A stretch of DNA of 64,000 bases from Natrinema zhouii (lineage in GTDB: Archaea; Halobacteriota; Halobacteria; Halobacteriales; Natrialbaceae): the NCBI RefSeq assembly GCF_013456555.2, contig NZ_CP059154.1:2914001-2978000 (forward strand). The letters run 5' to 3'. Each line of letters opens with the position of its first letter. Within the stretch, counting starts at the first letter, position 1. Shown piece after piece: positions 1-8,888 of this stretch. The position numbers and the translations under genes are program-made. The notes under the pieces were generated by a model. It had not been told where the DNA came from. It did not search any database and saw only the letters and a program-made list of their open reading frames with translations.

Positions 1-115
1 CGACGATGATCGCGAGCAGCTTCGCGATCTTCTTCGTGGCGAACCCGATGATACCGCCGATGAGCGCACCGCCCCCGAACTCGAGGGCGAGCGTGGTCGG
101 ATCGAGATCTATCAT
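1..115 (-). CDS. FUN14 family membrane protein (partial, C-terminus cut by window edge)
   Basis: Only the first 38 codons are inside the window; the gene runs off the left edge. The visible N-terminus starts MIDLDPTTLALEFGGGALIG and continues into a glycine-rich hydrophobic helix followed by TKKIAKLL and another hydrophobic run. This matches what I know of the haloarchaeal FUN14 family, small proteins of about 100 residues with two or three membrane helices and no established biochemical role in archaea. The ATG at 113-115 is the only sensible start. It is divergent from hflX across a gap of about 450 bases. Confidence 0.7.
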   Translation of the reverse strand, partial: MIDLDPTTLALEFGGGALIGGIIGFATKKIAKLLAIIV

Positions 116-566
116 TATCCGCACCCATTCGCGTCGGTTCCTATGACTGTTGTGGTCGGACGGAACCGATCGGCCGTCAGGTGGGTTGATTTACCGGACG
201 GGCCCGGTAAATCTCACAAATACACTCTCCGCTGACAGCACCGTTCGATGTCCCATGCGCTGTGAATCGACGAAGCTCGGTCGTCGAATCGGTCGTCGGA
301 GCGGTTTGCCCACACGACGGCACTACGCGAATCGGAAGAGCGTATCGAGCACTGGATTCAAGACGGTTCGCCGCGTACGAACTGGTATGAGTCACGTCCG
401 TCCGACAGGGGTGTTCGACCGGCATCGTTAGCGTCATCGAATCACCGCGACAGTGCCCGCCCCGTCGGCACGGCCGGCACGTGCGAGCAGCGAGACGGCG
501 GATTGACGAGCGACGCTGCTCGAGCGAGCACGACCGCCCCAACTCCGGGGAGACACACCTATCCGC
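116..566. other. Intergenic region between divergent FUN14 gene and hflX
   Basis: This stretch of about 450 bases separates two divergent genes. Overlapping open frames on both strands have scrambled, Arg/Ser/Cys-rich composition unlike haloarchaeal proteins. I see no RNA gene, clear TATA element or long inverted repeat. It probably holds the two promoters and the 5' leader of hflX. Confidence 0.5.
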
Positions 567-1871
567 ATGAATACGATCATCGTCAAACGCGTCGATTCGG
601 GGACGGCCGATACGAGTGAGATCCGCGACCTGGCTCGAGCGGCGGGCTATTCCGTCGTCGGGGAGGTCACGCAGTCTCGACGGGCCGATCCGGCCCTCCA
701 GATCGGTGAAGGGAAAGCCGAGGAACTGGCCGAACTGGTGACGGAGACCGACGCCACGGCAGTCGTCTTCGACAACCGGCTCGGCCCCTACCAGATGTAC
801 AACCTCGGGCAACTGTTACCGGAGGGAGTCGAGGTCATCGACCGGTTCACACTGATCCTCGAGATCTTCGGCCAGCGCGCCCAGACCCGGAAGGCACAGC
901 TTCAGGTCGAACTGGCGGAGCTCCGGTACGAACTGCCCCGGGCGGAGGCGAAGACGAGCCTCGCCAAGCGCGAGGAACACCCTGGCTTCATGGGGCTCGG
1001 CGAGTACGACGAGAGCCGCGAGCGGGACATCAAGTCCCAGATCAGCCGGATCAACGACGAACTCGAGCGGATCGAGCAGACCGAGCAACACCGCCGGGAG
1101 CGCCGTCGCGACTCCGGGTTCGATCTGGTCGCGCTCGCCGGCTACACCAACGCGGGCAAGTCGACCCTGCTGCGCCAGCTCGCGACCGATCTCGAGGTCG
1201 AGGAAAACGAGGAGCTACACCCCGATCTGGATCCGACGGCCGAGTCCGAGGACAAACTGTTCACGACGCTGGGGACGACGACCCGGCGCGCGGCGATCGA
1301 CCGCCGGGACGTGCTGGTGACCGACACCGTCGGCTTCATCAGCGATCTGCCCCACTGGCTGGTCGAGTCGTTCAAGTCGACGCTGGACTCGGTCTACCGG
1401 GCGGATCTGGTCTTGCTCGTCGTTGACGTCAGCGAACCGATCGACGAGATCCACGAGAAGTTGGTCACCTCCCACGACACCCTCTACGAGCGCAACGAGG
1501 CCCCGATCGTGACCGTCCTGAACAAGATCGACCAGGTGAGCGACGAGGAACTCGCGGAGAAACGCGAGGCCCTCTCGTCGCTCGCACCGAACCCGGCGAC
1601 CGTCAGTGCCAAAGAGGGGCTCAACGTCGAGAGCCTACTCGAGCGGATCGACCGCGAACTCCCCGACTGGGAGGAAGAGCGCCTGCTGCTGCCGATGACC
1701 GACGAGACGATGAGCGTCGTCTCGTGGCTTCACGACAACACGAACGTCGACGACGTCACCTACGGCGACGAGGACGTTATCGTCTCCTTCGAGGCCCGAC
1801 CTGCGGTAATTTCGCAGGCGCGCTCGCGCGCGAGCGAGTTGCGCACGGCCGCGGCCGAATCGGCGTCGTAA
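567..1871 (+). CDS. hflX: GTPase HflX
   Basis: HflX is a translation-factor-class GTPase that binds the large ribosomal subunit and helps rescue or split stalled ribosomes. The 434-residue protein has the expected layout: an N-terminal HflX domain (roughly 1-110), a charged helical linker rich in Glu/Arg (about 110-180) and a C-terminal G domain. The P-loop GYTNAGKST lies at residues 192-200, followed by the G3 segment DTVGFI and the G4 motif NKID. Length fits the family. The ATG at 567 precedes a conserved-looking beta strand (NTIIVKRVD), supporting this start. It is monocistronic, with no same-strand neighbour upstream. Confidence 0.95.
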   Translation: MNTIIVKRVDSGTADTSEIRDLARAAGYSVVGEVTQSRRADPALQIGEGKAEELAELVTETDATAVVFDNRLGPYQMYNLGQLLPEGVEVIDRFTLILEIFGQRAQTRKAQLQVELAELRYELPRAEAKTSLAKREEHPGFMGLGEYDESRERDIKSQISRINDELERIEQTEQHRRERRRDSGFDLVALAGYTNAGKSTLLRQLATDLEVEENEELHPDLDPTAESEDKLFTTLGTTTRRAAIDRRDVLVTDTVGFISDLPHWLVESFKSTLDSVYRADLVLLVVDVSEPIDEIHEKLVTSHDTLYERNEAPIVTVLNKIDQVSDEELAEKREALSSLAPNPATVSAKEGLNVESLLERIDRELPDWEEERLLLPMTDETMSVVSWLHDNTNVDDVTYGDEDVIVSFEARPAVISQARSRASELRTAAAESAS

Positions 1872-1996
1872 GGGCGAGGGTGCCGGCGCGGCGCTCGAGT
1901 CAGATCCTTCCTCCGTTCGTCGAAACGCAACTGGTGGTGTCTCGTTCTCTCGACCCGATCAAGCGTTCGGACGCTGGAGCGCTACCCGATCCCCCA

Positions 1997-2005
1997 CTTA
2001 TAAAT
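1997..2005 (+). promoter_or_regulatory. TATA element of the thiolase operon
   Basis: The sequence CTTATAAA is centred about 28 bases before the ATG at 2029. This spacing predicts transcription starting at or within a base or two of the start codon, the common leaderless arrangement in haloarchaea. It also supports the chosen start of the thiolase. Confidence 0.65.
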
Positions 2006-2028
2006 CGTTGACTCGAGTCCGGTAGGAT

Positions 2029-3189
2029 ATGGAACGTGTTGCAATCATCGGTGCCTCGATGACCCAGTTCGGGCAACGCGAGGGAGAGTGGATTCAGGAC
2101 CTCCTCGCGGAGGCCGGCATCGAGTGTCTCGAGGACTCGAACGTCGAGGCTGACGAAGTCGACCACCTGTACGTCTCGAACATGGCGAGCGGCGAGTTCG
2201 AGGGGCAGACTGGCGTGCCGAACGCGCTGGCCCACGACCTCGACGCGATGCCGGCGTACACCCAGCGAGTCGACCAGACGAGTTCGAGCGGCGGCGCGGG
2301 AATCTTCGCCGCCTGGCAGTCGGTCGCCAGCGGGGCCAGCGATATGACCCTGCTCGTCGGCGGCGAGAAGATGACCCATCGGACGACCGGGGAGGCCACC
2401 GACGTCATCGCGTCGCTGACTCACCCCGTCGAGTACAAGACCGGCGTCACCCTGCCGTCGTTCGCCGGACTGACGGCGCGACACTACCTCGAGCGATTTA
2501 ACGCGCCCCGCGAGAGCCTCGGGAAGGTCGCCGTCAAGAATCACAGGAACGGCGTCGACAACCCCCACGCCCAGTTCCAGAAGGAGGTCGACCTCGAGAC
2601 GGTCCTCGAGTCACCGATCGTAGCTGACCCGTTGCGGCTGTACGACTTCTGTCCGATTACGGACGGCTCGGCCGCGCTCATGCTCTGTCCCGAGTCCGTC
2701 GCCGAGGAGTACGCCGACGACTACGTCGTCATCTCGGGAATCGACGGGGCCACCGACACCCACGTCGTCCACGAGCGAGAGGACCCGACCGTGATGGGCG
2801 GCGTCGTCGAGAGCGGGAAGGGCGCGTACGAGATGAGCGGTCGCGGGCCCGAGGATATCGACGTGGCCGAACTCCACGATATGTTCACCATCCTCGAGTT
2901 CCTCCAGATGGAGGGGCTGGGCTTCGCCGAGCAGGGCGAGGCCTGGAAACTCGTCGAGGAGGGGTACACCGAGCGAGACACCGGCGAACTGCCGATCAAC
3001 ACCTCGGGCGGGCTCAAGTCGAAGGGCCACCCGCTCGGAGCCAGCGGCGTCGCACAGGGCGTCGAAATCTACGAACAGCTCGTTGGCGAGGCCGGCCCGC
3101 GACAGGTCGACGCGGACGTCGGGCTCTGCTGTAACGTCGGCGGCTTTGGCAACTGCGTGATCACCACCATCATGGAGGCAGCACAATGA
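2029..3189 (+). CDS. Beta-ketothiolase catalytic (alpha) subunit, haloarchaeal Ser-type
   Basis: This 386-residue protein has the thiolase fold and should condense or cleave acyl-CoA and acetyl-CoA. The position of the usual nucleophilic Cys is Ser85, in the segment QTSSSGGAG. The catalytic His334 is in GGLKSKGHPLGASG, and the C-terminal loop reads CCNVGGFGN. Ser replacement is established for the two-subunit haloarchaeal thiolases PhaA and BktB of Haloferax mediterranei, whose triad is described as Ser-His-His. The following gene, overlapping by ATGA, encodes the OB-fold subunit such enzymes need. The substrate, acetoacetyl-CoA or a longer ketoacyl-CoA, cannot be read from sequence, so no symbol is given. 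A leaderless TATA element fixes the start. Confidence 0.9.
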   Translation: MERVAIIGASMTQFGQREGEWIQDLLAEAGIECLEDSNVEADEVDHLYVSNMASGEFEGQTGVPNALAHDLDAMPAYTQRVDQTSSSGGAGIFAAWQSVASGASDMTLLVGGEKMTHRTTGEATDVIASLTHPVEYKTGVTLPSFAGLTARHYLERFNAPRESLGKVAVKNHRNGVDNPHAQFQKEVDLETVLESPIVADPLRLYDFCPITDGSAALMLCPESVAEEYADDYVVISGIDGATDTHVVHEREDPTVMGGVVESGKGAYEMSGRGPEDIDVAELHDMFTILEFLQMEGLGFAEQGEAWKLVEEGYTERDTGELPINTSGGLKSKGHPLGASGVAQGVEIYEQLVGEAGPRQVDADVGLCCNVGGFGNCVITTIMEAAQ

Positions 3190-3545
3190 CGATGGACGCG
3201 ACGCGATACGAGGACGGTTCGATCAGCTACCCCGGCCACCCGCGCGGCCCGGGCGGAACGGAGCCGGTCGAGACGATCGACCTCAGCGAGTACACCGCAG
3301 AGGTCGTGACGTGGACGACCAGTACCGCGACGCCGCCCGGCGTTCGCGAACCGAATCACCTCGCGATCGTCGAGTTCGATGTCGACGGGGAGTCCGTCCG
3401 AGCGATCGGCCAACTCACCACCGGCGACGTCGAAACTGGTGACGAGGTCCAGCCGGTCTACGTCGACGAACTCCGCGAACCCGGTGCGGGCATCAGAGAG
3501 CCCGAGAGCCAGGCGTGGGACGGCTACCGGTTCGAGCCAGTCTAA
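3186..3545 (+). CDS. OB-fold (DUF35-type) beta subunit of the thiolase
   Basis: A 119-residue protein whose ATG overlaps the thiolase stop codon (ATGA), implying translational coupling and equimolar production. The middle and C-terminal part (LAIVEFDVDGESVRAIGQL and DEVQPVYVDELRE) fits the OB fold of DUF35-type proteins. It contains no cysteine, so the N-terminal zinc ribbon of many DUF35 proteins is absent. In Haloferax mediterranei the corresponding beta subunits of PhaA and BktB are required for activity, so this is probably an essential structural partner of the alpha subunit. It converges with the minus-strand coiled-coil gene. Confidence 0.85.
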   Translation: MTMDATRYEDGSISYPGHPRGPGGTEPVETIDLSEYTAEVVTWTTSTATPPGVREPNHLAIVEFDVDGESVRAIGQLTTGDVETGDEVQPVYVDELREPGAGIREPESQAWDGYRFEPV

Positions 3546-3581
3546 GCAATTTGGGAGATTTACGCGCCTAGTACAGCGAAT

Positions 3582-4316
3582 TCAGTTTTCGTCGCTTCCG
3601 TTTTCGGTACCATCAGTCCCGGAATCGGTGCCATCCGCGTCCGATCCGTCGTCATCACTATCGCTCGAGTCGCCGTCTTCCTCGCCGTACTGATCTCGTA
3701 GGGTCTCGAGTTCGGCGTCGACGTCGACGGCAGTGTCGGGTTCGTCGTCGGCCGCGCTCGCGTCGGCGTCGCCGAGGGCTCCGTCCTCGATGTCGATCGT
3801 GACGCCGCCATCGACATCCGACTGATCCGAATTTGCCAGTTCCGCGTCCGATTCCCGATCGACAGCGTCCCGGAGGCGGCTGTCCACGTCGTCGCGAAGT
3901 TCGCGAGCCTCCGTGAGGAGGTCACGTGCCTGCTCGTCGGCGGGGAGCCCGCCCTCCGAGGTTGCTCGCTGGAGTTCCGCGAGGACGGTATCGAGCTGGG
4001 AGAGCGTCGTCCGCCGGAGTTCGCTCGCGCGCTCGCTCGCCGCGTCGGCGGTCGCCGTCGTCCGGTCTCGAGCCTTCCGCTCCGTTCGGACGATTCGCAG
4101 GCTCCGCTGGAACGCCTCGAGCGCGCGGACGCTCGTCTCGAGAACGGCGATCGCGGCGGGGAGCGCGATATCGTCGGTGAACCGAAGTAGTTCCCGTGGC
4201 GTCGGGGGCCGCAGTGGCGGCCGTCGGCGCGGCCCGTCGAGTTCCGTACGAAGCGCGTCGATCGTTCGCGTCAGTTCGCGAACGGCGTCGACGAGTTCGT
4301 CGTCGTGGTCGGCCAT
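3582..4316 (-). CDS. Haloarchaeal coiled-coil protein with acidic tail, unknown function
   Basis: A soluble 244-residue protein with no recognised catalytic motif. Residues 5-30 are a heptad-like helix, and 50-150 form long Arg/Glu/Leu-rich helices (LRIVRTERKARDRTTATAD and onward) likely to be coiled coil. The final 90 residues are an extremely acidic, Asp/Ser/Gly-rich tail. It resembles conserved haloarchaeal proteins of unknown function. It is monocistronic and converges with the thiolase operon. The N-terminal ATG is the first in frame and starts the helix. A scaffolding or structural role is possible but not shown. Confidence 0.7.
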   Translation of the reverse strand: MADHDDELVDAVRELTRTIDALRTELDGPRRRPPLRPPTPRELLRFTDDIALPAAIAVLETSVRALEAFQRSLRIVRTERKARDRTTATADAASERASELRRTTLSQLDTVLAELQRATSEGGLPADEQARDLLTEARELRDDVDSRLRDAVDRESDAELANSDQSDVDGGVTIDIEDGALGDADASAADDEPDTAVDVDAELETLRDQYGEEDGDSSDSDDDGSDADGTDSGTDGTENGSDEN

Positions 4317-4529
4317 ACGTACTCTATACGGCCGGTTGTAAGTTAGTGTGGCGGTTCAGGGGACCGGTCTCGGAATCGCATACTCCGAGACAGGCGACAG
4401 TAGTTATCGCCGTAGTAGTTGCAGTCATCGTTACAGCCACTGACGGTCGATGGCACACGAGCGCCGATCTTTTTCGGACCGGTGACGAGACACAATTTTT
4501 ATTTCCGTTCCTCCTGTTTGATAAACGGA

Positions 4530-5207
4530 ATGGAAGACCAGGGAGGGAGTCTCGTCTCCGATGGTGCGACGTTCGCGCGGTCGCTCGGCGCGCTCAAGCA
4601 GGAGGGAAGCAACATTTTGCTTGTGGGCACGGAGACGGCAGAAGCACACGAAATGGCGTGCCATCGACTACTGGGCGCGGCGGACCGTGACGCAGTGTAT
4701 CGGCTGCACGTTACGGGCGAAACTTCTCGAGTCGCGTGCGAGGGGACGTGTGGCGGCCCCGAAACGGAGCGCTTCCGAACGATCGATTACTCGACGCTGA
4801 CGGCTGAACCCGAGACGGATTCGGTGACCGACGAGGGACGGTCACCGCTGGCTGCGCTCGGAATCGAAATCGTCGAGACCGTCGACGAGTTCGCCGCCAA
4901 GGCCGACGGACTCGCCCCGTCGGACCTGCGCATCTGCGTCGACTCGCTGGTCCCCCTCTGTCACGAGTACGAGACCGAGACGGTCTTTCGACTGCTCCAT
5001 ATGGCGACCTCGCGGGTCGACCAGGATCGCGGGATGGGGCATTATCACTTGCCGCTCGCGCGGGATCATAGGCTGGTTCACCTCTTCGAACCGCTGTTCG
5101 ACGCCGTTGTTACGGTCCGGTCCCGTGACGGGATTGCCGAGCACCGATGGTCGCTCCGAAATCCGGAGACGACCACAGACTGGCTCGAACTCTCTCGTTC
5201 CCGCTAA
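4530..5207 (+). CDS. Degenerate RecA/KaiC-like protein (DUF7504-type)
   Basis: A 225-residue protein that looks like the haloarchaeal family of RecA/KaiC-fold proteins without a canonical Walker A. Residues 20-35 (GSNILLVGTE) resemble the first strand and loop, and the segment LRICVDSLVPLCHEYETE resembles a Walker-B-like strand followed by a helix. The C-terminal GMGHYHLPLARDHR and FDAVVTVRSRDG are typical of this group. Such proteins often occur near haloarchaeal signalling genes, but no partner is adjacent here. Upstream in-frame starts give a non-conserved extension of 37 residues that crosses an AT-rich, promoter-like sequence (AATTTTTATTT at about 4494-4504). I therefore use the ATG at 4530. 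Confidence 0.7.
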   Translation: MEDQGGSLVSDGATFARSLGALKQEGSNILLVGTETAEAHEMACHRLLGAADRDAVYRLHVTGETSRVACEGTCGGPETERFRTIDYSTLTAEPETDSVTDEGRSPLAALGIEIVETVDEFAAKADGLAPSDLRICVDSLVPLCHEYETETVFRLLHMATSRVDQDRGMGHYHLPLARDHRLVHLFEPLFDAVVTVRSRDGIAEHRWSLRNPETTTDWLELSRSR

Positions 5208-5389
5208 AACGGATAGACCGCGATCGCGCATAGTCGTCGTGCAATCAGGGACCAATACCAGTTGTTAGTAATACGATTTCTTTATTTAGAACAGCGATTG
5301 AAACGGAGGCACTTAATTCGATTAAGACATCTACGTATGTTTTCTCTCACTATTAAACTGAGATTCATCCTGTCGGAGGTGAAGAGGTA

Positions 5390-5602
5390 TTATGTTTGTT
5401 GATTAGGGTTGGACGCGTAATATAGGATCGCCATTGTGGAACCCATTGTGAGTGCCTGGAGGGCCACATTTTCGCCAAATAGTGCGCCGACAAGCAGGTA
5501 AGACGAAGCGGATACGACGCCGATGAAAGCAGCGTATCGGATACGCGATAGATTCCGCGCCCACTCATCGAAACGATTGTAAAGCTGCTTTATGTTTCCC
5601 AC
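5390..5602 (-). CDS. Small haloarchaeal membrane protein (70 aa)
   Basis: The 70 residues begin with a charged amphipathic segment (NIKQLYNRFDEWARNLSR). Two hydrophobic helices follow: about 24-43 (AAFIGVVSASSYLLVGALFG) and 47-64 (VALQALTMGSTMAILYYA). The ending is polar. I recognise it as a common haloarchaeal small protein of unknown function. Translation must begin at the GTG at 5600-5602. The gene lies in an AT-rich stretch (about 5.2-5.95 kb) that contrasts with the flanking GC-rich genes. Confidence 0.7.
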   Translation of the reverse strand: MGNIKQLYNRFDEWARNLSRIRYAAFIGVVSASSYLLVGALFGENVALQALTMGSTMAILYYASNPNQQT

Positions 5603-5970
5603 AATTCACATTTCCGTTGACGATACATCAGTCTTCTTCCGACCAATACGTACCCAATACTGACCGGGAGGAGTTCCGATAATTTCTTCGTCTGTACTCA
5701 CCGCGAGTTTCACGAGTTTTCTGAATAAAGAAGCCGTGCTACTATCTACTGACACCGTCCAAAAGAGTCAATCGTGCAACTATATCGGAGATCAACGCAT
5801 CTTCCCTACTCCTTATTGACAGGTTTGGAATCTAGACGGACGTTTCGAGTGTGAGAGCAAACACAGAACCACGCGTTTGACCGTCTACTGGCGATGTTCC
5901 TCCAGGGGCATCGGTGTTACGGCATAAGGTCTATATATCGAACGACCTATCGGTTCAAAGAGTAGTATAC
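5603..5970. other. AT-rich intergenic region with a promoter for the acidic membrane protein
   Basis: About 370 bases between divergent genes, clearly AT-richer than the surroundings. Apart from the TATA element near its right end I see no gene, RNA or strong repeat. Short open frames here do not show haloarchaeal codon use. Confidence 0.5.
5931..5939 (+). promoter_or_regulatory. TATA element before the acidic membrane protein
   Basis: CTATATATC lies about 35 bases before the ATG at 5971. It predicts a very short leader and supports that start over the in-frame codons further upstream. Confidence 0.5.
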
Positions 5971-7767
5971 ATGGTCGAAGCCAACACTGAGCTTCTCGGT
6001 GGAGCCGCCGTTACCGTTTTCCTCGCGCTCCTGTTCTTCGGCGTCGTCGTTCTCTGGGACGTCGCCCTCGCCCTGCGAAGCGTCGGCGACAAAATCGACA
6101 AGCTCGAGGACAATATCGACGACGATCTGACGGATATCGCTCACCATCTCGACGGCATGTCGAACGCACGGGGCGGTGGTGGTGGAACGCAACTGCATCT
6201 CAGCGGCGGGACGATCAGCTCCGGTCCGGGTGCGAACCAGCCCCAGCAGGCACCCCAGGCCGGACCGCAACAGGGAGGGACACAGCAACCGACGGCCGAC
6301 CAGGCAACACCGCCGGGCGGAGTGGGCCCGCAGCCCCAGCCACACCCCCAACAAGCCGACCAGCAGTCCCAGGCGGCCCGGCGAGCAGCGGAACCGGCCG
6401 AGGAAGCCACCTCGAGCGAGACGAATGACGCACCCGAACCGCCACGGTCGGACGAGGACCTCGCCGAGACCGACGAGTCGACTGCCGATGTCCACGGTCC
6501 CAACGAAACGGAATCGGACGCGGAGTCCGATACCGAACCCGACAGTGACGACGAACCGGTCGAGCATCCGCGAGCCGAACACAGTCGCGGCCGGTTCATC
6601 ACGTCGCCGGACCGAACCGCCTGGTACGCCACGCCGCTGGATTACGAGGCAATCGCAGCGGCCCGTCCGACGATCGCCGGCGAACTGACGGACGGCTCCG
6701 ACGACGGGATCGACGAATCTGATGTGATCGCAGTGGGACCGGTCGGCTCGAGTACAACGGCCGAGACCGAGGAAGACGATGCGACGGCCGCTGACGTCTC
6801 GGATGAGGAGGCAGACGGAGCGACGGACGCTATGGACGTCACTGATGACGGCGAAATCACCGACGATTCGACCGGTGACGACGATGCGATGGCCGACGCC
6901 CGGACGACCTCGGACGCGACGTCCGAAACGACCGATAACGGCGACCGAAAGGCGCGCGAATCGCCTGACGAAGACGGCGATGGAGACGAAGACGGAGCGG
7001 TCGGTGAGAGCGACGACACCGGAAAAACGGACGAGGGCGAAGCCGACGACGAACTCGAGGCATTAGCCGACGAACTCCCGGACTCATCGGACGACATCGA
7101 TGTGCTCGAGTTCGGCGAGCCATCGGAGGACAGCGATGCGACGACGGAGGGCACCGAAGTTGCACCCACGGACGACGAGTCCACCGATACCGAGGGGACG
7201 GACCACGCCGGCGTTCCCGATATCGCCGACGGTTCGACCGAGCCCGTGCCGGCGGACGAGGAGTCCGCGCTCGAGGACGACGCGGCGTCCGACTCAGAAG
7301 CGACGGGAACCGAAGACTCCGACGCGGACGACGCGGATACTGCAGCCGCCGCGGACGCGCTTTCGCCGTTCGAGTTCGAGGAGAGTGGGTTCGAGGCCGA
7401 CGACGAGGACGTGTCCGTCGAGGACGCCGTCGATACAATGAACGAGAACGCGCCGGTACCGGAGCTCTCGAGCCACCGGTTCGACGTTACGGCCGAGGAA
7501 ACCGGCGACGGCGGCGCGGTAGTGACCCTCGCGTTCGAGCCCGATACGATCGAGATCGCGGGATCGACGAAGCGCCTGTTGCAGTACCAGCTGCAGAGCT
7601 TCGCGGACCGCGAGTCGACGCCGGCGGCCGACGTGACGATCAGCCGAGACCGGATCGTCATCGAACTCCCCGATTCCGACGGCACCGCGATCCAGCAGTG
7701 GGGCGAAGCGGCCGTCAGCATCGTCGATCGGACGCTGTACCTCTCGGATAACAGCCCCGATAGCTGA
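5971..7767 (+). CDS. Membrane-anchored protein with long acidic linker, unknown function
   Basis: A 598-residue protein. Residues 9-30 form one hydrophobic helix (LGGAAVTVFLALLFFGVVVL), followed by a short coiled-coil-like segment (KIDKLEDNIDDDLTDIAHHL). A Gly/Gln/Pro-rich stretch covers about 65-140, and a very long Asp/Glu/Thr/Ser-rich region runs to about 490. The last 105 residues look folded, with alternating beta strands (VVTLAFEPDTIEIAG and DRIVIELPDSDG). This suggests a small globular domain held away from the membrane by a disordered spacer. I do not recognise the globular domain. The preceding in-frame codons are rejected because of the TATA position. It is monocistronic. Confidence 0.75.
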   Translation: MVEANTELLGGAAVTVFLALLFFGVVVLWDVALALRSVGDKIDKLEDNIDDDLTDIAHHLDGMSNARGGGGGTQLHLSGGTISSGPGANQPQQAPQAGPQQGGTQQPTADQATPPGGVGPQPQPHPQQADQQSQAARRAAEPAEEATSSETNDAPEPPRSDEDLAETDESTADVHGPNETESDAESDTEPDSDDEPVEHPRAEHSRGRFITSPDRTAWYATPLDYEAIAAARPTIAGELTDGSDDGIDESDVIAVGPVGSSTTAETEEDDATAADVSDEEADGATDAMDVTDDGEITDDSTGDDDAMADARTTSDATSETTDNGDRKARESPDEDGDGDEDGAVGESDDTGKTDEGEADDELEALADELPDSSDDIDVLEFGEPSEDSDATTEGTEVAPTDDESTDTEGTDHAGVPDIADGSTEPVPADEESALEDDAASDSEATGTEDSDADDADTAAAADALSPFEFEESGFEADDEDVSVEDAVDTMNENAPVPELSSHRFDVTAEETGDGGAVVTLAFEPDTIEIAGSTKRLLQYQLQSFADRESTPAADVTISRDRIVIELPDSDGTAIQQWGEAAVSIVDRTLYLSDNSPDS

Positions 7768-7843
7768 TCGGAACCGCCGCCGACAGGGCCGTAGACAGCG
7801 ACCGATCCACACGCTTTTACCCACTCCGTTCCCCTGAACGGGT

Positions 7844-8596
7844 GTGCGAATCGAGAACAGCTTCATTCCCGTCCGCGGGGTCGGCGAAACCACCGAACGA
7901 CGCCTGTGGGCGAACGGCGTCACCCACTGGGACGAGTTCGACGGCAGCGTCGTCGGCTCGACGCTGGCCGACCGGATCGAGACGTTCATCGACGAGGGTC
8001 GAACCCATCTGGACCGCGGGGACGTCTCCGTCTTCGCGGACGCGCTTCCGGCATCGAGTCGCTGGCGGTGCTACGAAAACGTCAGCGGAGAGACCTGCTT
8101 TCTGGACATCGAGACGACCGGGCTCAGTGCCGACACGAACGACGTGACGACCGTCAGCCTCCACCAGGGCGGCGAGACGAGGACGTTCGTCAAAGACCGC
8201 GACCTGACGAGCGACCGCCTCGAGCGGGCGCTCTCCGACTCGGCGCTGCTCGTGACGTTTAACGGCCAGCGCTTCGACGTTCCGTTCCTCGAGACGTGTT
8301 TCGACGTCGATATCGATGTGCCACACGTCGACCTCATGTACCCCTGCAAGAAGCTCGGCCTCGACGGCGGGCTGAAGGCGATCGAGCGGGAACTCGGCAT
8401 CGACCGGGACATGCCGGACATCAGCGGCCGCGACGCCGTCCGTCTCTGGCACGAGTATGAGCGCGGTGACGAGGGTTCCCTCGAGACACTCATCGAGTAC
8501 AACCGCGCGGACACCCGCAATATGGAACCGCTGATGGAAATCGTCGCGGATCGGCTCCACGAGTCCGTCTTCGAGGCCGCGATGGCCGACGACTAA
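7844..8596 (+). CDS. RNase H-like (YprB-type) 3'-5' exonuclease family protein
   Basis: A 250-residue protein with an N-terminal segment (about 1-75) related to the helical part seen before YprB-type nucleases. An RNase H-fold DEDD exonuclease domain follows. Visible catalytic motifs are CFLDIETTGL (first Asp and Glu), LVTFNGQRFDVPFL (second motif), HVDLMYPCKKLGL, and the C-terminal EYNRADTRNMEPLM (last Asp). It should act on single-stranded nucleic acid ends, but the substrate is unknown. The start is a GTG preceded by a short gap from the previous gene; a later ATG would remove the conserved N-terminus. Confidence 0.8.
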   Translation: MRIENSFIPVRGVGETTERRLWANGVTHWDEFDGSVVGSTLADRIETFIDEGRTHLDRGDVSVFADALPASSRWRCYENVSGETCFLDIETTGLSADTNDVTTVSLHQGGETRTFVKDRDLTSDRLERALSDSALLVTFNGQRFDVPFLETCFDVDIDVPHVDLMYPCKKLGLDGGLKAIERELGIDRDMPDISGRDAVRLWHEYERGDEGSLETLIEYNRADTRNMEPLMEIVADRLHESVFEAAMADD

Positions 8597-8707
8597 ACGG
8601 ACACGGACCTCGTCCTAAGCCTCTCGGAGCTACTGACAGAGCCGCTGCACATCCGATCGCACGACGGGAGCGCGGCTCGGAGCGATGCGCGGTTCGGAGC
8701 GAACACA

Positions 8708-8766
8708 GTGAGCGAGAACCGCGGAGATGCGACCGGTGAGCGAAGCGAGCCGTGAGCGAGAACCGC
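8708..8766. repeat. Short direct and inverted repeats in intergenic DNA
   Basis: The 15-mer GTGAGCGAGAACCGC occurs at 8708-8722 and again at 8752-8766. The first copy also closes an inverted repeat: GCGGTTC at 8689-8695 pairs with GAACCGC at 8716-8722. This is the GAGCGA-type low-complexity sequence frequent between haloarchaeal genes. It may form a hairpin after the upstream nuclease gene. Confidence 0.5.
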
Positions 8767-8888
8767 AGACTGTGGGATCGGCGTGTGAATCGGTTCAGGT
8801 GGTACTATCTGTTCATCGCCGCGAACTGTCCGATCACTGTGACTGACGATGAGACGCAGAAACGGCCCCGTCAGGGACGCCGAACGGG

